From assembly GCF_050717535.1 (NCBI RefSeq), contig NZ_JBOITM010000028.1:62001-126000 (forward strand): a stretch of 64,000 bases of DNA, given 5' to 3'. The stretch is from Clostridium_AD sp050717535 (lineage in GTDB: Bacteria > Bacillota > Clostridia > Clostridiales > Clostridiaceae). Shown piece after piece: positions 35,362 to 45,217 of the stretch (within the stretch, counting starts at the first letter, position 1; each line of letters begins with the position of its first letter). The notes below the pieces were generated by a model. That model was not told where the DNA came from, made no database searches, and was given only the letters and a program-made list of their open reading frames with translations. The translations under genes and the position numbers were made by a program.

Positions 35362-35709
35362 ATGTTAGAAATTATAAGAACAATAGAATCAGAACAAATT
35401 AGAAAAGACTTACCAGATTTTCACGTAGGTGATACTGTTAAAGTTCACATTAAAGTTAGTGAAGGTAACAAGGAAAGAATCCAAGTATTTGAAGGAACCG
35501 TTCTTAAAAGACAAAACGGCGGGTTAAGAGAAAGTTTCACAGTAAGAAGAGTAGCATCTGGTGTTGGTGTTGAAAAAACATTTCCAGTAAATGCTCCAGT
35601 TATTGAGAAAATTGAAATTGTAAGATTAGGTAAAGTTAGAAGAGCTAAACTATTTTACTTAAGAGATAGAGTTGGTAAGGCTGCAAAGGTTAAAGAAAGA
35701 ATGAGATAA
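35362..35709 (+). CDS. rplS: 50S ribosomal protein L19
   Basis: 115-aa L19 with DFHVGDTVKVHIKVSEGNKERIQVFEGTV, RRVASGVGVEKTFPVNAP and RRAKLFYLRDRVGKAAKVKER. An ATG at 35356 is one base from AGGAGGG; ATG 35362, seven bases away, gives the family N-terminus MLEIIRTIE. It has its own promoter and a terminator. Confidence 0.97.
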   Translation: MLEIIRTIESEQIRKDLPDFHVGDTVKVHIKVSEGNKERIQVFEGTVLKRQNGGLRESFTVRRVASGVGVEKTFPVNAPVIEKIEIVRLGKVRRAKLFYLRDRVGKAAKVKERMR

Positions 35710-35748
35710 AAATATAAAATTGGGGCTGAGAAGTCCCTTTTTATATTT
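35709..35748 (+). terminator. Terminator after rplS
   Basis: AAATATAAAA/TTTTTATATTT outer arms and a GGG/CCC core around CTGAGAAG-type loop, with the T-run CCCTTTTT inside the descending arm. Confidence 0.7.
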
Positions 35749-35820
35749 AAGCTGATTTTTATAAGGAAAAGCTTTTATAAGGCTTTATCCATTCGATAAT
35801 ATAGGAAGGATTAGATAAGT

Positions 35821-36669
35821 ATGAGCATGACCATAAATTGGTTTCCAGGTCATATGGCGAAAACTAGAAGACAAATTCAAGAGAGTTTGAAACTTGTTGA
35901 TGCTGTAATAGAAATTAGAGATGCAAGAATAGTTAAATCTAGTGCAAATCCACAAATTGATGAGATTTGCAAAGATAAGCCTAGAGTCATTTTATTAAAC
36001 AAAAGTGATTTAGCAGAAGATAAAGTAACTAAAGAATGGATTATAAAACTTACAACAGATACTGTAAAACCGTTGTCTGTAAATAGTATTACAGGTGAAG
36101 GTCTAAAAAGTATAAAGCCTATTCTTGAGGAGTTATTGAAAGAAAAGCACGACAGACAAAGGAAAAAAGGATTAGTTAATATAGTTACAAGAGTTATGGT
36201 AGTTGGTATACCTAATGTTGGTAAATCCTCTTTTATTAATAAGTTAGCCAAAAACAATATTGCAAAAACAGGAGATAGGCCAGGGGTTACTAAAAGTAAG
36301 CAATGGATTAAAACTAGCTTAGGCATAGAACTAATGGATACTCCGGGTGTGTTATGGCCTAGATTTGAAGATGAAGAAGTTGGGCTTAATTTGGCATTTA
36401 CAGGAGCTATAAAAGATGAAGTTATGGATATAGAAGAACTAGCCCTTAGATTGGTAGAAAGGCTTCAGACTAATAATGCGCAAAGACTTATGGAAAGATA
36501 TAAACTTTCAGAAATTATGGAGAACCCTATAGACAATATGGACAATATAGGAAAGAAAAGAGGAGCGGTTATTTCTGGAGGTAATATTGATTATAATAGA
36601 GTAGCGGTGATGCTTCTAGATGAATTTAGAGGCGGGAAATTAGGGGCTATATCTCTTGAACGAGTATAA
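35821..36669 (+). CDS. rbgA: Ribosome biogenesis GTPase RbgA (YlqF)
   Basis: Circularly permuted GTPase required for late 50S assembly. It starts INWFPGHMAKTRRQI; G motifs appear in permuted order: LNKSDLA (G4), then GIPNVGKSSFIN (G1) and DTPGVLWP (G3). A C-terminal RNA-binding (ANTAR-like) region completes 282 aa. In many clostridia lepB separates rplS and ylqF; it is absent here. The rnhB gene follows after a terminator. Confidence 0.95.
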   Translation: MSMTINWFPGHMAKTRRQIQESLKLVDAVIEIRDARIVKSSANPQIDEICKDKPRVILLNKSDLAEDKVTKEWIIKLTTDTVKPLSVNSITGEGLKSIKPILEELLKEKHDRQRKKGLVNIVTRVMVVGIPNVGKSSFINKLAKNNIAKTGDRPGVTKSKQWIKTSLGIELMDTPGVLWPRFEDEEVGLNLAFTGAIKDEVMDIEELALRLVERLQTNNAQRLMERYKLSEIMENPIDNMDNIGKKRGAVISGGNIDYNRVAVMLLDEFRGGKLGAISLERV

Positions 36670-36685
36670 TTCTAAATAATTATTT

Positions 36686-36779
36686 AAAGACAGTCCTGAC
36701 TAATTTAAAATATATTAAATACACAACTTTATGTTTAAAATAGATGAAAAAATAATTAGTTAGTGGATTGTCTTTTTTA
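36686..36779 (+). terminator. Long imperfect hairpin terminator after rbgA
   Basis: Arms at 36686-36705 and 36754-36775 pair over about 17 positions (AAAGACA...ACTAATT with AATTAGT...TGTCTTT), followed by TTTTT. The loop is about 48 nt, so the structure may be more complex. Confidence 0.5.
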
Positions 36780-36824
36780 TACTATTAATAAGGACAAGTT
36801 ATAGTGAGATAAGGAGAAAATACC

Positions 36825-37646
36825 ATGGAGTTTAATATTGATTTCTCAAATATGAACCATAAGCAAATATGTAATTATGTGTTAAAAATTGAAAACGATA
36901 TCAGTTATATTAATAGAGATTCTATAATTAGAAAACTTTTACAAGACCATAGGAAAACTGTCCAAAAATTAGGAAGTAAAATGGTTAAAAATAGAGAGCT
37001 AAAAGAAAAAGAAATACAGAGAGTAAAGAAAATGTATGAGTTTGACAGAAACTTTGGAAACTATAAATATGTGGCTGGAGTTGATGAGGTAGGACGTGGG
37101 CCATTAGCGGGGCCAATAGTAGCAGCGGCTGTAATATTAGACCTAAATGTTTATGAGGAAAAAGATTTAATCCTAAGAGCAAACGATTCTAAAAAATTAT
37201 CAATAGCTGTAAGGAAAGAATTATCTCTAATTATTAAAGAAAAAGCAATAGCTTATAAAATATGTGCTATTGATAATAATAAAATTGATGAAAAGGGGGT
37301 TGGTTTTTGCAATAATCAAGTATTTTTAGATTGCTGTGAGGAAATTTCTATTGTGCCAGATTTAGTTTTATCTGACGGATACAAAATAAAGAACTTTTCC
37401 AATTTAAATGAGTTTGTAATAAAGGGAGATACTAAAAGCATAAGTATAGCCTGTGCTTCCATAATTGCAAAGGTATACAGAGATGAACTTATGTTACAGT
37501 ATCATTATAAATACCCGGATTATGGTTTTGATAGGAATGTCGGGTATGGCACGGAGGAACATGTGCTTGCAATAAAAAAATATGGAACTACTTTAATACA
37601 TAGGAATAGTTTTCTAAGAAATATCCTTGAGAACAACAATAATTAA
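36825..37646 (+). CDS. rnhB: Ribonuclease HII
   Basis: Cleaves RNA of RNA-DNA hybrids and incorporated ribonucleotides. Catalytic DEG motif in VAGVDEVGRGPLAGPIVAAAV, further acidic residues in RANDSKKLS and LSDGYKI, and the closing YGTEEHVLAIKKYG. 273 aa includes a ~75-residue N-terminal extension common in Firmicutes. AAGGAG precedes the ATG. It converges with yraN. Confidence 0.96.
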   Translation: MEFNIDFSNMNHKQICNYVLKIENDISYINRDSIIRKLLQDHRKTVQKLGSKMVKNRELKEKEIQRVKKMYEFDRNFGNYKYVAGVDEVGRGPLAGPIVAAAVILDLNVYEEKDLILRANDSKKLSIAVRKELSLIIKEKAIAYKICAIDNNKIDEKGVGFCNNQVFLDCCEEISIVPDLVLSDGYKIKNFSNLNEFVIKGDTKSISIACASIIAKVYRDELMLQYHYKYPDYGFDRNVGYGTEEHVLAIKKYGTTLIHRNSFLRNILENNNN

Positions 37647-37657
37647 CAAAAAATTTA

Positions 37658-37683
37658 CAACTATATTTTACAACTTATAGTTG
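37658..37683. other. Small hairpin between convergent rnhB and yraN
   Basis: CAACTATA (37658-37665) pairs with TATAGTTG (37676-37683). No T-run follows on either strand, so a terminator role is uncertain. Confidence 0.3.
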
Positions 37684-37724
37684 ACATATGTATATTTATG
37701 TTTCCGTTTCACACACCTAAAAAT

Positions 37725-38093
37725 TTACAATTGAAACGCATCCTGGATATGGTTAACTAAAAAATTATTATTAGCACTATTTAAAGTCACTTCCATAACA
37801 TCAAATCTGAAATTAAAGTTAATAATATTTTTGTACATTATGTATACCTGAGCTGTTTTATAAATTTTCTTCTGCTTAGAAAAAACAACTGATTCAGCGG
37901 GTAATCCAAATTTTGTTCCATATCTAGTTTTCACTTCTATAAAGCAAATATAACCATCTTTTAATGCTATTATATCTATTTCACCGCATTTACATTTAAA
38001 ATTCATTTCTAAAATTTTATATCCTAAATTTTTAAGGTAATTTTCTGATATTTGTTCACCAAGTGCTCCAATATCTTTATTGAAAGCCTTCAT
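37725..38093 (-). CDS. UPF0102 family nuclease-fold protein YraN
   Basis: 122-aa YraN protein with the restriction-endonuclease-like motif CGEIDIIALKDGYICFIEVKTR (D...ExK) and the N-terminal GALGEQISENYLKNLGYKIL. Function is not established. GAGG lies upstream of the ATG at 38093. It is commonly found near rnhB and the ComM-like/dprA genes, as here. Confidence 0.92.
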   Translation of the reverse strand: MKAFNKDIGALGEQISENYLKNLGYKILEMNFKCKCGEIDIIALKDGYICFIEVKTRYGTKFGLPAESVVFSKQKKIYKTAQVYIMYKNIINFNFRFDVMEVTLNSANNNFLVNHIQDAFQL

Positions 38094-38220
38094 GTAAAAA
38101 CCTCATTCCATAATTTTATTTTGTATTAATATTAAATTATAAAAATACAAAAAGCAATATATTGTTTATAAATAATGTTTTTCAAAAAAAATTTTAATAA
38201 TAAAGTTTACTGTGAATTAT

Positions 38221-38246
38221 TTTGTCAATAATTATGTAATGACAAA
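38221..38246. promoter_or_regulatory. Dyad-symmetric site upstream of the ComM-like gene
   Basis: TTTGTCA (38221-38227) and TGACAAA (38240-38246) form an inverted repeat with further symmetry between the arms. It lies about 20 bases before the gene start. TTGTCA-N17-AATAAT overlaps it and could be a promoter, so it may be an operator; no regulator is identified. Confidence 0.4.
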
Positions 38247-38268
38247 TAATAAGGGGTAAGGTGATTTT

Positions 38269-39792
38269 ATGGCAATACAAATTATGTCTGCAGCATTTAC
38301 AGGAATTAAAGGGGTTATAGTTACGGTGGAAATTGATATAACTCGCGGTCTGCCAGCTTTGAATATTGTAGGGCTTGCAGATGTTTCTGTTAAAGAATCA
38401 AAAGAGAGGGTACGTTCTGCAATACTAAATTCTGGTTTTGATTTTCCAGTAAATAGAATAACTATAAATTTAGCACCAGCGGACTTAAAAAAAGAAGGAT
38501 CTCTATTTGATTTGCCTATAGCTATAGGTATATTACTAGCAACTAAACAAATAATGGTTAATGATATTAATGACTATCTTTTTATAGGGGAATTATCACT
38601 TTCTGGTAAATTAAAAAAAGTAAGAGGCTCACTTCCTGTGGTCATAGAAGGAATAGAAAATAAAATCGAGAAGTTTATAGTTCCTACAAATAATGCAAAG
38701 GAATGTAGCCTTGTTAAATCTGCAAAGATATTTCCACTAGATGATTTAAATCAAGTAGTGAATTTTTTAAATTATAAAGACTTACTGCCTTATAAGCAAG
38801 ATGCTGATGTAGAAATATTAATTAATGAAGAATTAGATTATGAGGACGTTATAGGACAAGAAAGCTCAAAACGTGCCATTGAAGTAGCAGCTGCAGGGGG
38901 GCATAATCTACTTATGTATGGTCCCCCTGGTTGCGGGAAATCCATGATGGCTAAGAGGATTCCAACTATATTGCCTTCTTTAAGCCATGAGGAATCCTTA
39001 GAGGTTACTAAAATTTATAGTGTTTCTGGAAAGCTTGGTGATAATGGCGGGATTATTTTGCAAAGACCCTTTAGAAGTCCACATCATACTATTTCAAGAA
39101 TTGCTTTAGTTGGTGGTGGAAATAAAGTAGTACCTGGAGAAATCTCTTTAGCACATAAGGGGGTACTATTTTTAGATGAAATTTTAGAATTTAAAAAAGA
39201 TGTAATTGAAATATTACGGCAGCCATTAGAAGAAAGAAAAATTAATATCTCAAGGATTAATGGATCGGTAGAATATCCATCTAACTTTATGTTTGTGAGT
39301 GCTCTAAATCCATGCCCTTGTGGATACTATGGATCTTATGAAAAGCAATGTAGTTGTAGTGATTATGAAAGACGAAGGTATTTAAGCAAATTATCGACTC
39401 CATTACTAAACCGGATAGATATTTTTACGGCAGTGAATTTATTGCCTTACAATAAGATAATTAATGGAGTAAATAGCGAAAAATCTGTGGTGATTAAAGC
39501 GCGAGTAGAAATAGCAAGAAATATTCAAGAAAAGAGATTTAGAAAAGAAAAAATTCATTGTAATGCAGAGATGAGTCAAAATCAAATCAAGAAATATTGT
39601 GGTTTAGATAAGGATGGTAGTAAAATTATGGAGATTATTTATGATAAATTCAATCTAAGCACAAGAGCTTATTCTAGGATTCTTAAGGTAGCTAGGACTA
39701 TTGCAGATTTAGATGGAAATGAAAATATTTTAGATAAACATATAATTGAAGCTATGCAGTATAGAAAATTTATAGATGAAAATATAATTTAA
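38269..39792 (+). CDS. ComM/YifB-family AAA+ ATPase (Mg-chelatase-like)
   Basis: 507-aa AAA+ protein. The N-terminal Lon-protease-like fold (ITRGLPALNIVGLADVSVKESKERVRSAI) is followed by Walker A GPPGCGKSMMAKR (about 218-230), Walker B VLFLDEILEF, and a C-terminal Mg_chelatase domain with the zinc-like cysteine cluster CPCGYYGSYEKQCSC. In Gram-negatives ComM is a branch-migration helicase for transformation; it lies next to dprA here, consistent with a DNA-uptake role. Confidence 0.93.
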   Translation: MAIQIMSAAFTGIKGVIVTVEIDITRGLPALNIVGLADVSVKESKERVRSAILNSGFDFPVNRITINLAPADLKKEGSLFDLPIAIGILLATKQIMVNDINDYLFIGELSLSGKLKKVRGSLPVVIEGIENKIEKFIVPTNNAKECSLVKSAKIFPLDDLNQVVNFLNYKDLLPYKQDADVEILINEELDYEDVIGQESSKRAIEVAAAGGHNLLMYGPPGCGKSMMAKRIPTILPSLSHEESLEVTKIYSVSGKLGDNGGIILQRPFRSPHHTISRIALVGGGNKVVPGEISLAHKGVLFLDEILEFKKDVIEILRQPLEERKINISRINGSVEYPSNFMFVSALNPCPCGYYGSYEKQCSCSDYERRRYLSKLSTPLLNRIDIFTAVNLLPYNKIINGVNSEKSVVIKARVEIARNIQEKRFRKEKIHCNAEMSQNQIKKYCGLDKDGSKIMEIIYDKFNLSTRAYSRILKVARTIADLDGNENILDKHIIEAMQYRKFIDENII

Positions 39793-39827
39793 TAAAAAAA
39801 TAAGATATTGGAGGTATAGTAAAAGCA

Positions 39828-40910
<1,083 letters not shown>

Positions 40911-40944
40911 GTAAGATAGAAAATACATTGATGGAGGGGATAAG

Positions 40945-43044
40945 ATGGGACAAAAACTTGTTATAGTTGAGTCACCAGCAAAAGCTAAAACTATAAAAAA
41001 ATATTTAGGAAAAAATTTTGTAGTGGAAGCGTCCATGGGACATGTTAGAGATTTACCAAAAAGTCAATTGGGGGTTGATATAGAAAATAACTATCAACCT
41101 AAATATATAACTATCCGTGGTAAGGGTGAACTCCTTGATAAATTAAGAAAAGAAGCAAAAAAAAGCGATAAAGTTTATTTGGCAACTGACCCTGATAGAG
41201 AAGGGGAAGCTATAGCTTGGCATTTGGCGAAAGCCTTAAAAATAGATGAAAATGATAAGTGCAGGATAGAATTTAACGAGATAACTAAAACGGCTGTTAA
41301 AAATGCCATAAAATCTCCAAGAGTAATAAATGCACCTCTTGTGGATGCTCAACAAGCAAGACGTATACTTGATAGATTGGTAGGATATGAAATTAGTCCT
41401 ATACTTTGGAGAAAAGTTAAATGGGGACTTAGTGCTGGAAGGGTTCAATCAGTTACACTTAAAATAATCTGCGACAGACAAAAGGAAATAGAAAAATTCA
41501 TAACTAAAGAATACTGGACAGTAGAATGTGAGTTACACAAAGATGGAGATATACATAACTTAGATGTTAAATTAACTTCAAAGAATGGAAAAAAAATGGA
41601 GATAAATTCTAAAGAAGAAAGTGATGATATAATTAGTTCGCTTAATGAAAAAGAATTTATTGTAAGAAAAATAAAAAAAGCTTCTAAAAATAAAAATCCA
41701 CTTCCACCATTTATAACAAGCACACTTCAGCAAGATGCTTATAGAAAACTTAATTTTGCAACTAAAAGAACTATGTCTATAGCACAACAATTGTATGAAG
41801 GTATAGAAATTGAGGGACATGGAGTAATAGGATTAATCACATATATGAGAACTGATTCTACTAGAATATCTGAAGAAGCGCAAACCAATGCAAAGGAATT
41901 TATTGTAAATAAGTATGGTGAGAAGTATTATCCTGAAACTCCTAGAATATTTAAAAGTAAAAAGAATATACAGGATGCTCATGAAGCTATTAGACCATCA
42001 AATGTTGAAATAACACCAGAGATAGCAAAAAAGACACTTAAAGCTCCACAACAAAAATTATATACCCTGATTTGGAATAGATACGTGGCTAGTCAAATGG
42101 AAACATGTTTACTTCACACTATATCTATGGATATAGAAAATGGGGACTATATACTTAAGGCATCTGGCTCTAAAGTAGTTTTCGACGGATTTAGAAAAAT
42201 TTATAATGAAGACTTAGAAGAGGATGAAAACAATTTAAAACTTCCAGAACTTACTGAAGGCGATATTTTATGCAGTGAAAAAATTGAAGGGAAACAGCAT
42301 TTTACGTTGCCACCTGCAAGATTTTCTGAGGCATCTCTTGTTAAAACTTTAGAAGAAAATGGAATAGGAAGACCTAGTACCTATGCACCAATTATTACAA
42401 CACTTCTTAGTAGAAAATATGTAGAAAAAGACAATAAAACACTAGAAGTAACAGAACTTGGGAATATAGTAAATAATATTGTCAGTGAATACTTTAAACA
42501 GATAGTGGATATTGAGTTTACAGCACAAATGGAGAATAATTTAGATACTATAGAAGAAGGACAAGAAAAGTGGGAAAACATAGTAGATATTTTCTTTACA
42601 CCCTTAAAAAAAGATATTGAAATTGCTGAGAAAGAGATAGCTAAAATTACAATTGAAGATGAAGTTACAGAAGTAGAATGCGATAAATGTGGTAAGTTCA
42701 TGGTAATAAAACATGGTAGGTTTGGCGATTTTTTAGCATGCCCTGGATATCCAGAGTGTAAAAATACCAAAGCAATTACAAAAGAACTTGAAGTTCCTTG
42801 TCCTAAATGTGGAGGTAAAGTTTTAGAACGAAGAAGTAAAAAAGGTACGAAATTTTACGGCTGCAGTAATTATCCTGAATGTGATTTTGTAAGTTGGTTT
42901 GAACCCACTGAAATAAAGTGCTCTGTGTGTGGTACATATATGGTAAAAAGGTATAGTAAAACTAAAGGTGACTTTATGGAATGTTCTAATAAAGAATGTA
43001 AAAATAAAGAATATAAAGCAGAGGAAAACAAGGAAGAAAAGTAA
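40945..43044 (+). CDS. topA: DNA topoisomerase I
   Basis: Type IA topoisomerase relaxing negative supercoils. TOPRIM motifs (VIVESPAKAKTIKKYLG, ATDPDREGEAIAWHL), active-site Tyr300 in LITYMRTDSTRIS, and YEGIEIEGHGVI. The C-terminus carries three CxxC zinc ribbons (CDKCGKFM, CPKCGGKV, CSVCGTYM). At 699 aa it is complete. Its stop is followed by the 16-base palindrome AATTAGTATACTAATT. Confidence 0.97.
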   Translation: MGQKLVIVESPAKAKTIKKYLGKNFVVEASMGHVRDLPKSQLGVDIENNYQPKYITIRGKGELLDKLRKEAKKSDKVYLATDPDREGEAIAWHLAKALKIDENDKCRIEFNEITKTAVKNAIKSPRVINAPLVDAQQARRILDRLVGYEISPILWRKVKWGLSAGRVQSVTLKIICDRQKEIEKFITKEYWTVECELHKDGDIHNLDVKLTSKNGKKMEINSKEESDDIISSLNEKEFIVRKIKKASKNKNPLPPFITSTLQQDAYRKLNFATKRTMSIAQQLYEGIEIEGHGVIGLITYMRTDSTRISEEAQTNAKEFIVNKYGEKYYPETPRIFKSKKNIQDAHEAIRPSNVEITPEIAKKTLKAPQQKLYTLIWNRYVASQMETCLLHTISMDIENGDYILKASGSKVVFDGFRKIYNEDLEEDENNLKLPELTEGDILCSEKIEGKQHFTLPPARFSEASLVKTLEENGIGRPSTYAPIITTLLSRKYVEKDNKTLEVTELGNIVNNIVSEYFKQIVDIEFTAQMENNLDTIEEGQEKWENIVDIFFTPLKKDIEIAEKEIAKITIEDEVTEVECDKCGKFMVIKHGRFGDFLACPGYPECKNTKAITKELEVPCPKCGGKVLERRSKKGTKFYGCSNYPECDFVSWFEPTEIKCSVCGTYMVKRYSKTKGDFMECSNKECKNKEYKAEENKEEK

Positions 43045-43129
43045 AATTAGTATACTAATTAAAATAATTAGTTGAAGAATGATTGACTGAAGAATAATAA
43101 ATAATATGTCGAAATTTATGAAAAAGATG

Positions 43130-43158
43130 TTGATATAGCATGAGTATTGTGATATCAT
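43130..43158 (+). promoter_or_regulatory. Predicted sigma-A promoter of codY
   Basis: TTGATA (43130-43135), 17 bases, TATCAT (43153-43158). Leader of about 135 nt before codY; I saw no convincing CodY box in it. Confidence 0.55.
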
Positions 43159-43297
43159 TAATTCGAGAAGAAACGATTCTAAAAATTTGAAATATTTCGA
43201 ATTTTATTTATTCTGAAGTGCTTCTTGAAAAAAGTTCTTTATGATTAGATTTAAATAATATAGATTGTGTTTTATAACATAAACGAGGAGGAGTATT

Positions 43298-44071
43298 GTG
43301 TCACTATTAGCTAAAACAAGAATGTTGAACAAAATATTACAAAAATCAGGAACAGAGCCTGTAGTTTTTGATGATATTTGTAATTTATTAAGTGAAGTAT
43401 TGCAATGTAATGTGTACATTGTTAGCAGAAGAGGGAAAATATTAGGTTATAATTTATCAAGTGGGTTTGAATGCGATATCGTAAAAGATGAAATTATAAA
43501 GAATATGAGATTCCCAGAAGAATATAATAATAGTTTGCTTAATATTAATGAAACAAGGGAAAATCTTACTAATAAAAATATTTGTGTATTCCAAGACGAT
43601 AAGGCTTGTGAAGTAGATAATAAAATAACTACTATAGTACCGATAAATGGAAATAGAGAAAGATTAGGCACATTAGTACTTGCAAGATTTGATAAAGATT
43701 TTACAGATGATGATTTAGTCTTAGTTGAATATAGTGCTACTATAGTGGGCCTTGAAATTTTAAGATCTAAAAATGATTTGATAGAAGAAGAAGCAAGAAA
43801 GAAAGCCGTAGTACAGCTTGCTATTGGTACATTATCTTATTCAGAACTTGAAGCAGTGCAACATATTTTCAATGAATTAGATGGTATTGAGGGATTGCTT
43901 GTAGCATCTAGAATAGCAGATAAAGTTGGAATAACAAGATCTGTTATAGTGAATGCACTTAGAAAATTTGAAAGTGCTGGAGTAATAGAATCAAGATCAC
44001 TTGGCATGAAGGGTACTCATATTAAAATATTGAATGAGAAACTTCTTGATGAACTAAAAAAAATAAAATAA
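43298..44071 (+). CDS. codY: GTP- and BCAA-sensing global repressor CodY
   Basis: 257-aa regulator. GAF domain (about 1-155, from MSLLAKTRMLNKILQKSG through LVLARFDKDFTDDDL) senses branched-chain amino acids, and the winged HTH near the C-terminus reads SRIADKVGITRSVIVNALRKFESAGVIESRSLGMKGT. The start is GTG 43298, with ACGAGGAGGAG before it. In B. subtilis codY follows clpQY; that block and xerC/trmFO are missing here, so topA is adjacent. Ends at a strong terminator. Confidence 0.97.
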   Translation: MSLLAKTRMLNKILQKSGTEPVVFDDICNLLSEVLQCNVYIVSRRGKILGYNLSSGFECDIVKDEIIKNMRFPEEYNNSLLNINETRENLTNKNICVFQDDKACEVDNKITTIVPINGNRERLGTLVLARFDKDFTDDDLVLVEYSATIVGLEILRSKNDLIEEEARKKAVVQLAIGTLSYSELEAVQHIFNELDGIEGLLVASRIADKVGITRSVIVNALRKFESAGVIESRSLGMKGTHIKILNEKLLDELKKIK

Positions 44072-44076
44072 AATAG

Positions 44077-44116
44077 ATTGAGTCAGAGAAAAGCTTCTCT
44101 GACTCAATTTTTTTTA
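44077..44116 (+). terminator. Terminator after codY
   Basis: A perfect 14-bp stem (44077-44090 with 44095-44108, AAGC loop), then T8. Confidence 0.92.
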
Positions 44117-44243
44117 AATTTATAAAGTATAAATATGTAATAAATGAGAATATTAATAAATGTATGATTATCAAATTTTTTAAAAAGACTTTAATTTATT
44201 AAAAATATTTATTAAAAATATTTAGTTTTACTGAAAATTTTTA

Positions 44244-44272
44244 TTGAATACACGAGTATCATGTGATACAAT
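44244..44272 (+). promoter_or_regulatory. Predicted sigma-A promoter of rpsB
   Basis: TTGAAT (44244-44249), 17 bases, TACAAT (44267-44272). Confidence 0.65.
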
Positions 44273-44279
44273 AAATTCG

Positions 44280-44370
44280 TAAGAAAATACACACATTGCT
44301 TAATTATGGAAGGGTGCCAATATTGGTCTTCAATAAGATGATGGTAATGGAGGTAAAAACCAGGGAGGTT
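44280..44370 (+). promoter_or_regulatory. rpsB leader region, possible regulatory RNA
   Basis: About 100 nt of leader. It contains a hairpin GAAG...CCAA/TTGG...CTTC at 44310-44333 and two GGAGG sites, one at about 44350 and one at 44364 next to the gene. Autoregulation by S2 occurs in other bacteria; none is shown here. Confidence 0.3.
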
Positions 44371-44377
44371 ATTATTA

Positions 44378-45079
44378 ATGGCAGTTATTTCAATGAAACA
44401 ATTATTAGAAGCGGGTGTTCATTTTGGACATCAAACTAGAAGATGGAACCCTAAAATGGCTCCGTACATATTTACAGAAAGAAATGGTATATACATTATC
44501 GATTTACAAAAAACAGTTAGAAAAATCGATGAGGCATATGATTTTATTAAATCTGTATCTGAAGAAGGCAAGGACGTTTTATTTGTAGGAACAAAAAAAC
44601 AAGCTCAAGAAGCTATTAAATTTGAAGCTGTAAGATCAGGTATGCATTTTGTAAACAATAGATGGCTCGGTGGAATGCTAACGAACTTTAAAACAATCAA
44701 AACAAGAATAGCAAGATTAGAATCATTATATAAGATGGAAGAAGATGGAACATTTGAAGTTCTTCCTAAAAAAGAAGTTAGTCACCTTCTAAATGAAAGA
44801 GAAAAACTAGAAAAGAATTTAGGCGGAATTAGAAGCATGGATGCAAATAAAATTGGAGCTCTATTTATTGTAGACCCAAGAAAAGAAAAAAATGCAATTT
44901 CTGAAGCTAAAATTCTTGGAATTCCTGTAGTAGCAATAGTTGATACAAACTGTGATCCAGATGAAGTTGATTATGTAATTCCAGGTAATGATGATGCTAT
45001 AAGAGCAGTTAAATTAATAACTGAAAGATTAGCTGATGCTATTATAGAAGGAAGACAGGGCGAACAATTAGCTGAATAA
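44378..45079 (+). CDS. rpsB: 30S ribosomal protein S2
   Basis: 233-aa S2 with MKQLLEAGVHFGHQTRRWNPKMAPYIFTERNGIYIIDLQKT and later LGIPVVAIVDTNCDPDEVDYVIPGNDDAIRA. GGGAGG precedes the ATG. First gene of rpsB-tsf-pyrH-frr. Confidence 0.98.
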   Translation: MAVISMKQLLEAGVHFGHQTRRWNPKMAPYIFTERNGIYIIDLQKTVRKIDEAYDFIKSVSEEGKDVLFVGTKKQAQEAIKFEAVRSGMHFVNNRWLGGMLTNFKTIKTRIARLESLYKMEEDGTFEVLPKKEVSHLLNEREKLEKNLGGIRSMDANKIGALFIVDPRKEKNAISEAKILGIPVVAIVDTNCDPDEVDYVIPGNDDAIRAVKLITERLADAIIEGRQGEQLAE

Positions 45080-45129
45080 TAGTAACTATATTTATCTAAT
45101 AAGAATAGTAACTAGATTTATCTAATAAG
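45078..45129 (+). repeat. Tandem 26-bp duplication at the rpsB 3' end
   Basis: Two adjacent copies (45078-45103 and 45104-45129) of AATAGTAACTA-n-ATTTATCTAATAAG differ at one base. The first starts within the rpsB stop codon. Confidence 0.85.
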
Positions 45130-45154
45130 ATAATTATTGATACAACAGTTGGGA

Positions 45155-45190
45155 GGTAGGTGGAAGTTAATTCTTTCATTTACCTTTTAA
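45155..45190 (+). terminator. Possible attenuator between rpsB and tsf
   Basis: GGTAGGTGGAAG (45155-45166) pairs fully, with three G-U pairs, with CTTTCATTTACC (45173-45184), then TTTT. It could lower tsf expression relative to rpsB. Confidence 0.5.
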
Positions 45191-45217
45191 GTTAGATAGG
45201 AATAGGAGGAAATAATA

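Noticed and set aside
35877..36326. 149-codon minus-strand frame opposite rbgA
   Set aside because: Lies wholly within a well-conserved GTPase gene and shows low-complexity Ser/Leu/Phe composition.
43045..43060. Palindrome AATTAGTATACTAATT after topA as a CodY site
   Set aside because: It does not match the CodY consensus well and lies about 85 bases upstream of the codY promoter; short AT palindromes are expected by chance here.
45150..45190. 11-codon GTG frame in the rpsB-tsf gap
   Set aside because: It is very short, too close to its putative ribosome site, and coincides with the hairpin arms.
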